Below are positions 23,460 to 35,534 of a stretch of 64,000 nt of DNA, in pieces. Below the pieces are notes generated by a model, which made no database searches, was not told the DNA's origin, and saw only the letters and a program-made list of their open reading frames with translations. The position numbers and the translations under genes were made by a program. Source of the stretch: Epinephelus fuscoguttatus (lineage: Eukaryota; Chordata; Actinopteri; Perciformes; Serranidae); NCBI RefSeq assembly GCF_011397635.1, contig NC_064773.1, positions 3,276,501 to 3,340,500 of the forward strand. Direction: 5' to 3'. Position 1 is the stretch's first letter; each line of letters opens with the position of its first letter.

Positions 23460-24530
23460 TGTCACTAAAACTGAAAGTGATCAGATACAGTGCACGTCAT
23501 TTGGGTTCTATAAATAACCTGTATCACTGATCAGAGTAAAAAGCTGTTAAAACAAAGGAAAGCTGTGTTTTAGCAGCTCCCTACACAGTGACCACGCAGT
23601 AACTGTCCCTGTAATGTTCCAAAATGCCTCTTTCTTGTCGTTTCTCTGGGATCTGATTCTTTTCTGTATGACACGATAAACAAAGTCAAATTGCAGTTCG
23701 TCCTGCTCATATCACTGCTCACTTCTTTGTGAGCACTTTGCGACAAAGATTTATTTTTAAAAAAGTGACTTAAAACAGCTTAGTAGTTATCTGCAGGTGT
23801 GAAAGCACCCTGATTGAAGCCGCCCATCTTTCCACCACTCTTTCAGGGTTTCTTCTTGATTTGTAAACTTTCTGTCTCTTTCACTCCCTCATCCTCACTG
23901 CTTCCCCCTGATGAGCACTTTAAAGTTTCAGAAAAGAGTGCGTCATAAATGAAAAAAATATTTGCATGTGAGTGCTTCCTGAACTCAAACTGAGTTTGTC
24001 TGAGGTGCTGTTTGGATAAAACTCCTCTGCGCTCCCTTTTCAAACAAATAAAATGCCTTTAGTGTCACGAAAAAAACGAACTGGCATGCTTCAGTATCGA
24101 GGCTCTGACAAGAAGTCAAACAGAGCTCATGGACAAAGGTGTTCTTATAGAGGTGCTCCACCAATAGGAATCCTCCACTTAGACATGGGGGCGTGGCCTA
24201 TTGAGGGCAGTCGATAGAGTTTAAAAATAGATGCATGCAAACCAAATAAATGTTTACATAAAAGCAGTAAACACAGGTCATTTAGGTTTTTGTCGATCCT
24301 GAAGATTTATTGAAGCTGTTTCGCTTCACAGGTTCTTCAGCACAAAGTCAGATGAACACAAAGCTCCAGCTGCTCTCCATGCCTCAGTCAGTGAGGTCAC
24401 ATCAGGTGTTTTCCATCAGCGGCTCCTAATCACAGCTGATAGTTCCAACATACACAAATATGCACATTTAAGCCTAAAATTTAAATTATAAAATGCACAA
24501 TTCATTTAGAATCTGACATCAGTCTTCAGA
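23460..24530. other. Non-coding stretch
   Basis: No gene seen. It includes GCAGGTGTGAAAGCACCCTG at 23793-23812, a 20-bp reverse-complement match to the left end of the element starting at 60477; this is probably a solo or truncated end. Confidence 0.45.
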
Positions 24531-24534
24531 CAGT

Positions 24535-24900
24535 GCTGGGAGAAATACACAGATCATTTATCTTAGTTAAATCAGTGATATCAGTGTAAAAAAAACTCTG
24601 TTACAAAGTCCTGCTTTCAAAATCTCACTTGAGTAAAAGTAGAAAAGTATCAGCAACAAAATATACCTAAAGCAGAATGTCCCATTTCAGAATAATAAAT
24701 ATTATATTATTATATTTTGTTGCATTAATGTGTTCATCATGTTGCAGCTGTAAAGGTGGAGCTCATTTAATTTAATACTTATTATATTTTAAATTAATCT
24801 GGAACAAAAGCTGTAAAATAAATGTAGCAGAGGTTGAAAATACCAGAACATAGAAATAATTTAAGCGTTAGTACCTGGAAACTGTGTACTTAGTTACATT
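24535..24900. repeat. Dispersed repeat family R2, copy 1
   Basis: Carries AAAGTCCTGC, TTGAGTAAAAGTA, TGTTCATCATGTTGCAGCTG and AAAGGTGGAGCTCATTTAA in the same order as copies at 36655, 43285, 55318 and 57765. It is a widespread percomorph-type repeat with no recognisable ends. Confidence 0.7.
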
Positions 24901-24904
24901 TTTC

Positions 24905-25675
24905 TTTTTCATTCATAAGATGAAAAAACCTCTTCACCTCGCTGTGACCTCGTCTGTGAGGATTTTTCTGAATGGCTTAATGATCGATTATCCTGCGATC
25001 AGCCTGTGACCACTGTGACGTCTGGAGCCGCCACAGATTAATGATTACTCATCCAGCTGTGAGTCTGTAACCTCCAGAGTAATGACACTTAAGTCTAAGG
25101 GTTGGGGGGCAATAGGGAAAGATAACCCCCCATTTTGGGGAGTTTTGATGACACTAGTTTTATTTCATTTATGGATTCATAATTCAACAAAGGTTTTTCA
25201 AATTTATTCAGGATTAAGAAACAAAAGAGTTACCCAGGTTTGTTGAGAAACAAGCAGAGAGGTGGCTAAAAGTTAAAGTAAATTTAATGAAGGTGACAGA
25301 ACACCTAATGAGAGAGTGAGACAGTGTGCGGGAGCCTTTTTTGATTTTTAGACATTAATAATCAATAACAAACATACAGGAGGAAAATCTTAGGGAGGGA
25401 GGGTTAGACCTGTTACAATGCCTTAAATTTAACAACTATCATAATCTGTTTTTTATTAATTAATACTTTTGGTTTTTGTCAAAGTCAAGCTTGTTGTTGT
25501 TTTTCTTCCAGTGATCAAACGAGCCAGAGTATATCCAAACACACACTCACATGTTGCTGATTGAGACTGACATTCTCCGTACTAATCATCATTTAAAATC
25601 TGTTATTTTAATCTTCAAATGAAGAAAATCTGTCTAAATCACAGACACTCAATAAACTGTCACCATGGATATAAA
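24905..25675. other. Non-coding stretch
   Basis: No gene or clear element seen. Confidence 0.4.
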
Positions 25676-25678
25676 AAC

Positions 25679-25686
25679 ATATGACA
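25679..25686. repeat. Probable hAT target-site duplication, left (ATATGACA)
   Basis: Matches GTATGACA at 26887-26894 in 7 of 8 bases. Confidence 0.6.
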
Positions 25687-26886
25687 CAGCAGTGAGGTAG
25701 TTACAACGGGCCGTATTATTTATGAGCCTAGTCACCGTGTAACCTTATCGCCTCGTCACGTGATCACATGGAGACTTGTCACTGTAAAACACCAACATAC
25801 ATATCACCCATAAATAATCATCACACATATGTGACAACAATACCAAAGAAAATAAGGAATTACTCATTAAATTTAATATTTTTTCAGAGCTTATTTAAAG
25901 TTCAGGTAGAATAATTGTTATAGATTACTACTGACAAAATGAATAAATAAATAAAATAAAAGAGAACAATAATGTGGATGTGTTTGTCTTTTCAAAGGCC
26001 CATAGCTGAGCAATTGCATTTGCTCAAATGGCACCATTTTTATATATGTAAGGTGGCAATCTGAATTACCCACAAGGCCCCACGTTCTGCCCTACATGAG
26101 GCCCGTTTCCACTGAAGAAGTTCCTGGTACTATTTGGGGGGCAGGAACTACTACAGGAACGTCCTCTCGCTCGGCCCTCTCAACCACCGTGTCTCCACTG
26201 AGAGAGCGGAGTAGGAGGAAGGTTCCTGTAAAGTTAACGGGCTCTGGATGTGACGTAATCGTTGCGCAACCATTTTGACCGGGGCGACGTAGGGGCGTAG
26301 GGACGCCGTTAGCTGTTAGCAGTGTCTGTAGTAACTCAGTACCTCAGTAAACGGTCCGTGAAAAAAATATTTTTTCCAGCGGATGTCTTAGTTACAACAT
26401 GATTGAGCTAGCTCGAGTAGTTTCATGTCGTGTCCGACAACGGGAGGCTTTTAACAGATGACGTCCTGATGTTAGCTTTGCTGCTGCTGTTAGCTGTCCC
26501 TGTCAGCTGATGCTTTCTAGACATCGTGATTTCCCAAAACTGAATAAATACCACACATAGCAACACAAACTATATATTGAGTTACTGAAGCTATGAATGA
26601 GCTAACCCTCTTCTGCTGAGTTTTAAAAATGCCGGCTATTTTGTCGCTTTCTGTTGACGTCCCTCCTTGAGTATATCCAGTCAGCACCAAGTAAACCCCA
26701 AACCCCAGCCAGGAGTCTCTCAGGGCTGTTCTGAGTACCTACTCCGAAGCAGGGACTTGTTTAGCCCCTGTAAAAGTTCTGGAACTCTGTCCTTATGGGG
26801 TGGTTCCTGCGGTGGAAACGGGCCTTAAGAGACTGTGGGCCCCCTCACCTCATAGGCCCCAGGGCCTATCTATATTTACGCCCCTG
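25687..26886. mobile_element. hAT-type element carrying a nested insertion
   Basis: The right end TATATTTACGCCCCTG (inverted: CAGGGGCGTAAATATA) matches the right end of the element at 61322-61753, and the interior shares AAATGGCACCATTTTTA and GGTGGCAATCTGAATTACC. The left end is CAGCAGTGAGGTAGTTACAA with GGGCC following, comparable to CAGTGGTGTAAGGTACGACG at 61322. Imperfect 8-bp duplications flank it. A different element occupies 26100-26824. Confidence 0.65.
26100..26824. mobile_element. Nested DNA element with GGCCCGTTTCCAC terminal repeats
   Basis: It begins GGCCCGTTTCCACTGAAG and ends CGGTGGAAACGGGCC, an inverted repeat of about 14 bp with weaker similarity inward (AGTTCCTGG and GGTTCCTGC). 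The 725-bp interior has no recognisable transposase. The 3-bp flanks are TGA and TTA, possibly a mutated Harbinger-type duplication. It resembles the 21233 element in style. Confidence 0.65.
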
Positions 26887-26987
26887 GTATGACACCACGT
26901 TACTGTTACTCAAAGTATAGTAAACAGATATTCTACGTTAATTCACACACAGCCTCGAACTAACAGTGAATGTGTTTAATAACTAAT

Positions 26988-26990
<3 letters not shown>

Positions 26991-27026
<36 letters not shown>
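26991..27026. repeat. (GT)18 microsatellite
   Basis: A pure 36-bp GT run. Confidence 0.98.
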
Positions 27027-27028
<2 letters not shown>

Positions 27029-27029
27029 G

Positions 27030-27690
27030 CCTGATAATCTTCTTCCTCTTTGCAGTGGAGCTTCATTTGTGTTAAAAACATATAAATGTCACATATTGTT
27101 AACATCAGATATGTTACATTTGTACCTCATTATGTAGCAGATATATTAAAACTTTATAATTCAAGTACGCTGTTACGTCGGAGGTTTAGTCACAAACACT
27201 GCTTCATACAGGAAAACATAATGTTTTGGCTTATAATACCCAGTTTTGTGGGTACAATCCCAGGTGGGAAAGCAGTCATGTCTCTGTTATTAACAAAAAA
27301 ATAAATGTTTTTGGGGCACTATCTCCACTGGAAAAACACCTATGGCTCACGCAAAAAAATATGTATATTTGGGGCTAAAGAGCTGCAGGAAAAACAGGTT
27401 GCTATAAAAGCGTGTTTCTTTATTACCATGAACACACACTGTAGTTTATTTTGACTTAACCTCACACACACCATCCTGCTGCCACAAACACTCACTAGAG
27501 CACCAAACCTGAATTAATCCGCTGCTGAAAATAGTCCCCAACAAATGCACCATTTCCTCCTATTTGTTTGATAAAAACCACAGTGAGCAGCTGTCTTAAG
27601 AAATTACTGACACTTCTAAAAATGAAACTAAATATTTGATTTTTTTTTTTAACGATTTCATGCCTTATGGTGTTCTTCTTCCACTATTTC
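27030..27690. other. Non-coding stretch
   Basis: No gene seen; A/T-rich. Confidence 0.4.
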
Positions 27691-27691
27691 T

Positions 27692-27713
27692 TTAATTAAT
27701 TAATTAATTAATT
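27692..27713. repeat. (TTAA)n microsatellite
   Basis: Five to six TTAA units. Confidence 0.9.
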
Positions 27714-27771
27714 CGCTCATTTCTTTCCTTTCTACTTGGTTCCTCTGCTGTGCCGGTGCTTTCTCATTCAG

Positions 27772-27842
27772 GTGCCCAGGTGTGTCTCATGACACAGTGA
27801 GTGCGGTGAGCACAATCAGCATCATGAGACACACCTGGGCAC
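27772..27842. other. Perfect 21-bp stem hairpin
   Basis: GTGCCCAGGTGTGTCTCATGA reads as its exact inverted complement at 27822-27842, separated by 29 bases. The 71-base unit could fold like a small hairpin RNA precursor or be the core of a tiny foldback element. No adjacent terminal repeats or promoter are visible. The fold is certain; the function is unknown. Confidence 0.8.
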
Positions 27843-27849
27843 TGTGCTC

Positions 27850-29505
27850 CTCATGCACAGAAGACAGCCAGTGTGTTGCAGGCAGGCAGCTGTCCTATCA
27901 TATCAACACCTCTTTGTTTAAACTTTCTTTTTTCTTGTTCTAACAGGACAGGTTCACTCATTCACTCCCTGCATCACACACACAGATAAATATTGTTTGC
28001 TCAGCAGTTCTTGGGTGAAGGCTGAGGTGTACTGCTGCCACACAAAGAAGTTTTAAGCCCCTGTGTGTTTATTAAAGCTTCTCTACTCTTTTCCCCAAAA
28101 AACCCATTTAACAGTGGCAGAGTAGAAGTAATGCGAGAGAACTTGTTAGAACTGCTGATTTCAGCGTCAGATACCTACGTACAAAAGCACCTTTCACTGT
28201 GATATGATACTGCTGGGTGGGAACAACTGTACATTTCCTGTGAAGACAGAAGTGTAATTTGAAAAGACACAATTCATGTAACAAGCATACACTGACACGC
28301 CGTCCTGGAACGTCAACAGTGACGCAGGAGGACACGTAGTGCTACATATTTAGATGCAAAAGTCCACTGATGAAATGGTCGTACTTGAAGAGCTGGGATG
28401 AGAGTGTTCACTAAGATGTCTCTGCCTCCAGAGGCCACTTTCTTGTTATCTAAGAAAAGCTGTCTTGCTTTTAGCTTGCTGACATGGCAGTTACCAGTTG
28501 ACGCCACTAGGATGCACTGTTGAGCTGTCTATTTCACAGCAAACATGGCAGTTCACACTGTTGGTCCCTGGCAGGACACTGTAGTTTTGAGATTTGGTCT
28601 CTTTAGGACACAGTGTTTTTCAGAGTTTACTTTCTCTTGCCCTGCACGGTTGAGAATATTTACTGAGAATTTGATGTCGGCAGCAGAGATGTTCAAGGTC
28701 TCAACCACCATCCCCAGTCCAGCGTCTGGTGCCTCCTTCTCTCTGAACGACGCAGCGCAGAGTGCAGGGGAGGTGAAGAGAGAGTCTGGTGACGGGTGTG
28801 CAGAGGCAGTGGGTTACACATACATCCCATAAACTGATCTTTTTCTTTCAGTTAATTTAACTCAATCTCCAGAGTTGAAGATGCACGTTTCACTGGACAC
28901 TGATGATGAAGGTAACTTGTAGGTCCATGTTGGACCCTCATTAAATTAAAATTAAAAAATAAAAATCTAGATTTAGTGCTAAATGTCTATATTTACACGT
29001 CTGTCATATCCTCAGATACTCTGGTCAGGCTCATGATCGTCCACTAGGTGGTGCTGCAGTACTTCTGTCTGTTGGTTTAGATTTTGGGGGGGGGGGGGCT
29101 CAGAGGAGAGATGCTGCTCTCTTTTTGTTTACTTCATTTTGCTGTAGTTTCCTCTAAATGTTTCTATGATGAAGACTTTTTTCCCTCATCTCCCGGTATC
29201 ATTAAAACCTTGCAGATTTTGGAGGAGACTCTTTAAATTGAGTGGTTGTTGTGTGTTTCTCCCCCAGCCTGACCTGTGCACATGTAAATGTACATTAAGA
29301 TGTAAACAGTGACATTTGGGCGCTGTGTGTCGCTCCAGCAGTCTTCCTCGCCTCTCGACCAGTCAGCAGGAACGTGTCGTGAGATTCTCGATGCAAAGCA
29401 GATTAAACGCAGAGATCTCTGCATGTATGTTGCTCAGTGGACGAGTCACCACTGAAGACATGTCCTGCATGTCTGGCGCTCACACAGTGGGAATACATGC
29501 ACAGA
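27850..29505. other. Mostly unannotated, with one inverted R1 fragment
   Basis: No gene recognised. The segment 28195-28335 is a minus-strand fragment of family R1. A 13-base G run is at 29086-29098. A plus frame at 28545-28832 has no known domain. Confidence 0.45.
28195..28335 (-). repeat. Dispersed repeat family R1, inverted fragment
   Basis: On the minus strand it contains GTTGACGTTCCAGGACGGCG, TTACATGAATTGTGTC, CACTTCTGTCTTCACAGGAA and ATGTACAGTT in the order seen in the plus-strand R1 copies. It is more diverged than the others. Confidence 0.7.
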
Positions 29506-29508
29506 GAA

Positions 29509-29510
<2 letters not shown>

Positions 29511-29548
<38 letters not shown>
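29511..29548. repeat. (GT)19 microsatellite
   Basis: A pure 38-bp GT run. Confidence 0.98.
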
Positions 29549-29551
<3 letters not shown>

Positions 29552-29607
29552 TTAGATCTGATGATTCACTGCTCGGGTTGTGAAACATCACGCTAACCTG
29601 GAGGGTG

Positions 29608-29609
29608 TT

Positions 29610-29648
<39 letters not shown>

Positions 29649-29649
29649 C
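29608..29649. repeat. (TTTC)n microsatellite
   Basis: About ten TTTC units. Confidence 0.97.
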
Positions 29650-29940
29650 TTTTTTCTCTGCTGTCAGCTCAGCAAGTACGAGAGGTTTTATTTATTTTGT
29701 TCCACTACTAATTTCGATGTATTTGTGGTTGCCACGGTTACCATTTTCCATACTGGAATAAAGCTGAGTTCGCGATAAGCTTTTCTGACCTTGACTCTCT
29801 CTTTCATCTGACGTATTTATCATCATAATAAAACTAAGAGTCTGCTGAAGGTCGTTTCAGACTGTTGACTGTTTCTGAAGTTAAGCTTTTATTAAACAGG
29901 AAGTGACAGGCGGGTGAACGGAGTGCAAGTGGTGACAAAT

Positions 29941-30190
29941 GTAAGTAAGTAAGTAAATTTATTTATATAGCACTTCTCACAGAGAGGACTCACAAAGTGC
30001 TTCACAAGATAAAATACAATAACAGAAACAATGCAAAATACACAAAAACAAATTAAAAAGTAAAGTGCAGCGAAATACAGAGATGATACAATGGACAGTT
30101 AATGGAACGCAAGCCTAAACAGATGTGTTTTTAACTGCTTTTTAAAAGTGTCCACGGAAGAGGCCGCTCTCAGCACATGAGGTAGTAATG
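29941..30190. mobile_element. LINE 3' end-like repeat with (GTAA)n tail
   Basis: It opens with four GTAA units, then ATTTATTTATATAGCACTTC, CACAAAGTGCTTCACA and AGATAAAATACAATAA. This AAATTTATTTATATAGCAC...CACAAAGTGCTTCACA arrangement is a common teleost L2-type 3' end read in reverse, with the short tandem tail at the left. No coding sequence remains. Confidence 0.5.
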
Positions 30191-30194
30191 TCAC

Positions 30195-31408
30195 TGACAA
30201 CCCATACGGTTATAAGAATATTAAAGAAATACTAAATGATGTGTGTTCAAATAAACACAGTATGATAATAAATGTAAATCAAAATTAAGACAATAAAAAA
30301 ATAGAAATAAAGAGAATTAACATGTAAAATAAAGAATTAAATATAAAGAAAATAAGTAAACTCCTAATAAGTAACACAAATCTTTCAATTTTAAAGATAA
30401 GTGTGTCAAAAAAATAAAAAAATCAACCACCCAATCCATGTATTATACTATGAAATGGTTTGCTTTGTTCTTTTAAATGCCTTCTCTTTAAATGTTTTTT
30501 ATCCACCTAATTCTCTGTTTAATTAAAGGAGCAAAATGTCAGATTTAGTGCCATCTAGTGGTGATGTTGCAGATTGCAACTAACTGAATAGCCCTCACCT
30601 CATCCCTCTATATGGTGGCCTTCAGGCAACACAAATACCAAATGCTCTCTATGGTGCCATCGTTTGGTTTGTCCATTTTGAGCTACTGTTTAAAACAACA
30701 TCGCGTACACTGTTGTAGAGGACCTGCTCCCTATGTGGATACAAACAGCTCAATCTAGGGTAACAAAAATGCAATAAATCTTGGTTTCAGGTGATTGTAC
30801 ACAAAAAAAAAATCTAGTGTACTGTGTGTTAAGTTGTGTGACGTTTGTTACTTTGGGACTCCATACACCTACAACCATTTCAGTAGTTACTGTCTCAAAT
30901 GTTCAAATCATTTGGTTTTAATTTGATTACAGAAAAACAATGAATTAAAATATAGTAATGCATCATGTCTGGTAGTTCTGACTGATTTCCTGCAGCTGTT
31001 GTCAGTGAGGAGCTCTCTATGGGCACCAGCAGTGACTATATATTCACTTTAGAGGCGGTAATGTAATCGTGATATCAAATATAATTCCTCTATCAGCAGC
31101 TTCAATACAAAACCATCAGTCTTAGCATTAAAACAGACAGTGCTGACAGAAGAGGTGTGGATCTGTTTTTCACCACAGACCCTCGCTGACCTCTGGCAGC
31201 GAAGATGGCCGGCGGATCACGTAGCGCGCTCGGCATTATGTACTTAATAAGAGACACTGCAAATCCCAACTGGACGGGTCCCGGCATCAGTCGGCACAGC
31301 GCCTGCAGGACTTAACTTGAGCCAAAGTGTTTTTGCAACCATTACACAAATACGACTGCAGTTTTAAAAGGATCTGAACACATTTCAGACCTTGGCAGGA
31401 GCAGAGAA

Positions 31409-31410
<2 letters not shown>
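30195..31410. other. Non-coding stretch
   Basis: No gene seen; A/T-rich with short A-runs. Confidence 0.4.

Positions 31411-31412
<2 letters not shown>

Positions 31413-31449
<37 letters not shown>
31413..31449. repeat. (CA)n microsatellite
   Basis: A pure CA run of about 37 bp. Confidence 0.98.
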
Positions 31450-31451
<2 letters not shown>

Positions 31452-31454
31452 AAA

Positions 31455-32095
31455 ATCTGGTTGCATAAATTGACCGTATCCAAATCTGTTTTCACACCCA
31501 ACCTACATAATCTGAGGACGGTCTGGCTGTGTTTTTGCATGGATGGGAGTGATGGGAGCTCTGACAGTGATGGGCACTCAAGAAGAAGCGTGTAGCCATT
31601 ACAATATATCGTACACACATATGTACAAATATACCAGTGCTGGCTTTGAAGATGCATAATAAAATAGACAGCCATGATTAGAGATGTGTCAGTTTCTCAA
31701 CAAAGATGAACTTTATGGAGCCTCATCACTGCAAATAGCACTGAAGTAGCATAGTTGCTTAAAAAAGAATGTTTTTACAGGTTTTGGCTTATAAACAGTA
31801 AATAAACCTCTTTCTGCAAATGATAAAAAAGGGTAAACTGAATTTTGAACAGAACGGTCCCTGAGAATGATCAATCTCACGGGTCGGACTGTGAGTTATG
31901 TTGTTTTAGCATTTCATTGCAGAGTATTAGTGTTCAATGATTCAATGCAACTGTGGAGAAGCAAAGCATTCACAACAGTCTCTGTTGCTTAACTGCTCCG
32001 AAATGTCCTGCCCTGGTCAGTATGTTTAAATCTGTACAGACACTTCACAGTTGCTTCATGCAAGTTAGCGTCACATGTAGCAACAAAAGCAACAA
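31455..32095. other. Non-coding stretch
   Basis: No gene or element recognised. Confidence 0.4.
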
Positions 32096-32099
32096 GACG

Positions 32100-32335
32100 A
32101 CTGGTCCGTTTCTACAGGGGCATGTTTAGATTGCACCCCTTCCATAGACCATATGTATAAATAATAGACATAGCTGCCATAAAGTCACCCACTGACCTGT
32201 GGACTCCTGTTCTGAAGCCTCACGTTCGGCACTTTTGCCGTCACTATCTTGTTTTTATGGACCCAGAAGTGACCATATTTGGATGAGAGGGTGGAGCTGT
32301 GTCACTCTGAGCAGCTCCGCCCTTTTCTGGATGTG
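32100..32335 (+). repeat. Dispersed repeat family R4, copy
   Basis: Shares, in opposite orientation to 49780-50215, CCATA..TGTATAAATAATAGAC, TGTGGACTCCTGTTCTGAAG, CCAGAAGTGACCATATTTGG and ATGAGAGGGTGGAG. It directly abuts the foldback element beginning at 32341. Confidence 0.65.
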
Positions 32336-32340
32336 TAACA

Positions 32341-32971
32341 TTAAAGGGATAGTGCACCCAAAAATGAATATTAAATATTATATATATAATATAATATAAT
32401 ATTAAATTCAGCCATTATCTACTCACCCATATGCCGAGGGAGGCTCAGGTGAAGTTTTAGAGTCCTCACATCACTTGCAGAGATCCAAGGGGAGAGGAGG
32501 TAGCAACACAACTCCACCTAATGGAGGCTGACGGCACCCCAGATTCAAACGTCCAAAAACACATCATTGAAACCACAAAATATCTCCATACTGCTCGTCC
32601 GGAAGCCCCAACATACGCACACACATGAGCGCGGTGTCCAGAGAGGCAGTCAGAGCTACAGGCTACAATGAGGCTAAAAACAGAGTTCAAATGAGGTTTT
32701 TCCAAACAACTTTTTATGTCGGGGCTTCAGGACACTTGGATCACTACGGACGAGCAGTATGGAGATATTTTGTGGTTTCAGTGATGTGTTTTTGGACGTT
32801 TGAATCTGGGGCGCCGTCAGCCTCCATTAGGTGGAGTTGTGTTGCTACCTCCTCTCCCCTTGGATCTCTGCAAGTGATGTGAGGACTCTAAAACTTCACC
32901 TGAGCCTCCCTCGGCATATGGGTGAGTAGATAATGGCTGAATTTACATTTTTGGCTGCACTATCCCTTTAA
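32341..32971. mobile_element. TTAA-flanked foldback element
   Basis: Left arm 32341-32616 and right arm 32715-32971 are long inverted complements, including the outer TTAAAGGGATAGTGCACCCA and the mirrored end GCACTATCCCTTTAA, around a 98-bp loop. The left arm contains an extra (TAATA)n stretch near 32370-32403 and the right arm an extra segment of about 18 bp near 32730. TTAA at both ends suggests a Kolobok- or piggyBac-like target, but no transposase is present. A related end (TTAAAGGGTCAGTTCACCC) lies at 41753. Confidence 0.85.
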
Positions 32972-32974
32972 GCT

Positions 32975-35080
32975 TTAAAAAAACACATGAGTTATGCACA
33001 AATTCAGCCCCCTACAGTTGTCATGAATGTTGAAGTTAGCTATAGAGACCAAAACTTGTTAGGGGATACCGGGGTTGGTTGGCACACAGCTATTTTGTTT
33101 TCTTGACCTGCACTCGTCTACCATGTTAAAACATTTAAGTCACTAGTGTGTTTTGGTGGTGGTTCAGTACTATAGTATCAAAAGTGAAAAAATAAAACAG
33201 TGGTCTGTGGACTAAATGTTGGCTATTATGAAAATTGTTTTAGAGACGCTGGCTGACACAACTTTATCACAAAGTTGTGCCAAATGTGATCGGTGTTGGT
33301 TGGCACACTGATTTGGAGGTTTGTTGGCACATGTGTTGACTCATTGTTGTAACTGTATTTTGAGAGAAACTATTTTGAAGGATTAAAAGTTAAAAGTTGT
33401 TTCGCATTATTTTGAATGGTCAGTGGCAAAAGTAATTGGACATTCTTCTGAACTGAATTAAATGTTCATGTTTTCTACTTCCTGTTTGAAATCAAAGTTC
33501 AAAGTTTTCAACTGGTTGCTTTTTTTTTTTCTCTCCATAACTATAGCATTTCAACATTGTGCCAACCAACCCCCTGACACATGGAAGGATCACTGAATGG
33601 GCCTGCCAGGCAAAGGTCAAGGGGCCCAAAAGAGGGCCCCCCTGGCCCTCACCTGTAAATTGTCACTCAAATTAACACGTGACTAGAAAGAGACACAAAC
33701 TAACCACAAAAACGACAATAAATTACTTCAAAAAGAAACTGCAAAGAAACACAAAACCACAAAAAGATGAATTACGACTACAAAGAGTTGCAAAACAGCA
33801 ACACAAAACAAGGCTAAACAACTAAAGTGAATGCATCTCGCTCCGGTGTAGGAAAGGTGGAGGGGCCCTTTTGCATGTCTGTGCCCTGGAGTCCATTGCC
33901 TGATAATCCGCCCCTGCCCTGATGGGGCTGTTTGGCGCATATGAACCACATGACTTTTAACACAAATCACCTAATTTTAGAAAATAACTGTGTACATTTA
34001 AAAATGTATTTACAGCTGAGACTTTAACCTTTCGTTTGCTGCTGGTAAGAATATTCTGACATAAACTATGGCACAAAGTGTGCTAGTGTGTGCTAATCAA
34101 CTCTGATCTTTCCTAAGAAGGGTAAAGATGTATCCCAGGAAAAGGCCTAAAAGAAGCAGAGAATATAGAGGTCGCAGGTTCCTAAACATCCTGACAGACA
34201 TGAAATAATCCACTTTCTAGGTGTAAATTCTGTCTGAAAACATGAGCAACGCTTCAGGAACCACAGGAACATGTTTGCAGTATTCCTGTCACAGAGGCCT
34301 TTACTTTACATTTCTGCCTTTATTAAAAGGTAAACTATCTGCCATCAGGTGAACACCAGCTCTCAGGAGGCTTGTTAAATAATCTCCTGTTTTCCTCCAG
34401 TTCCGTCTCTGGTTTTCTGAGATGAATGAGAACATTCGGCGTCAACACAAGCCCACGACTTCACACCCTCGTCCTCACTGAGAGGGAGGTGTGATGGAGA
34501 TGATCTGCAGTGAGACTGTCTGCTAACAGGAGATGTTCAACAGAGTCACAGAGGAGACGTGAACCCATTTTATCCAAAAACACACTGCTCCAGTCTGCAG
34601 GGGTTTCTGCAGCAGTTACATCACAGAAATGACCAAATCACAGAGTCATGCCTCTCGAACTGTGTCTCAGATTAGGTAACACTTCACACGCAAGTGGAAA
34701 CACGACAGGAGGGAAGATCCTGTGAAAAGTGGCATCATACAGAGTTATCATACAGAGAGGCTGCGACATGTTGAAGGAGTTACTCATATGTACAAACCCA
34801 CAGAGAATCACCTCCATCTCTGCAGCTTTACAGGTTTCGAACCTCTTTTAGCTCCTAGTTTTGGTTTTGCGGCACATTTCCTGTCTGGTTCAGTCTCAGC
34901 TGCTCACTGTTCACAAACTGCAGCAGACACAGTTAAAGACCAGATGCTGAAACCTGTGACCCCTGAAGACTTCTGGATCCAACCACGTCTCCGAGACATT
35001 ATGTTTACCAATTGGATAAAAAACGGTTTTATCTAAATCACATTTTCTATCCACATAATGAGGAAAAGATCTACACACAA
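32975..35080. other. Non-coding stretch
   Basis: No gene seen. The segment 33590-33920 contains GGGGCCC-rich sequence and ends CCGCCCCTGCCCTG, resembling decayed hAT-type ends, but boundaries are not resolvable. Confidence 0.4.
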
Positions 35081-35084
35081 AAAT

Positions 35085-35520
35085 GTTGCCATTGTACGTT
35101 TCTGTAACCCATGAATACATCGGCTTTGAGTGTTTCATACTTATTATATCAACGTTTCGAAAGTGATGTAGTATATGAGCTGAGAGGATGGTGGATGGTG
35201 TGACACCTAGGCGAGACACCTGCCAATCTGTAGACCACTGATCAAAACCAACAAACAAACACTGGTTGTTTTCTGCCGACCGTTCGTGTCGTCTTTACCG
35301 GTGTTTGTGGCACCAAGCCTGGGTTTTTTTCACCATCTCTGCTTCTGTCTCTGCTTTATCAGTGGCTTTTGTGTGTCCAGGCAGAAAAGGATCTGTTTCT
35401 AACCATGAAGTTTCAACACATGCGCTGCAAAATAATTTATAAATGTATCTGTGGTTTGTGGAAATGTTCAAAGCCAACATTTATTCTGGCGATATGGTTC
35501 AGTATCTGACCATGTGAACA
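35085..35520. repeat. Dispersed repeat family R3, copy 1
   Basis: Shares with 58285-58745 the ordered blocks GTTTCATAC.TATTATATCAACG, AAAGTGATGTAGTA.ATGAGC, GACCACTG.TCAA.ACCAACAAAC and GCCAACATTTATTCTGG. Unclassified. Confidence 0.7.
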
Positions 35521-35534
35521 GAGATACATTTGTC

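Noticed and set aside
34830-34842. GGTTTCGAACCT resembling a tRNA B box
   Set aside because: No A box at the right distance and no cloverleaf; it is simply palindromic.
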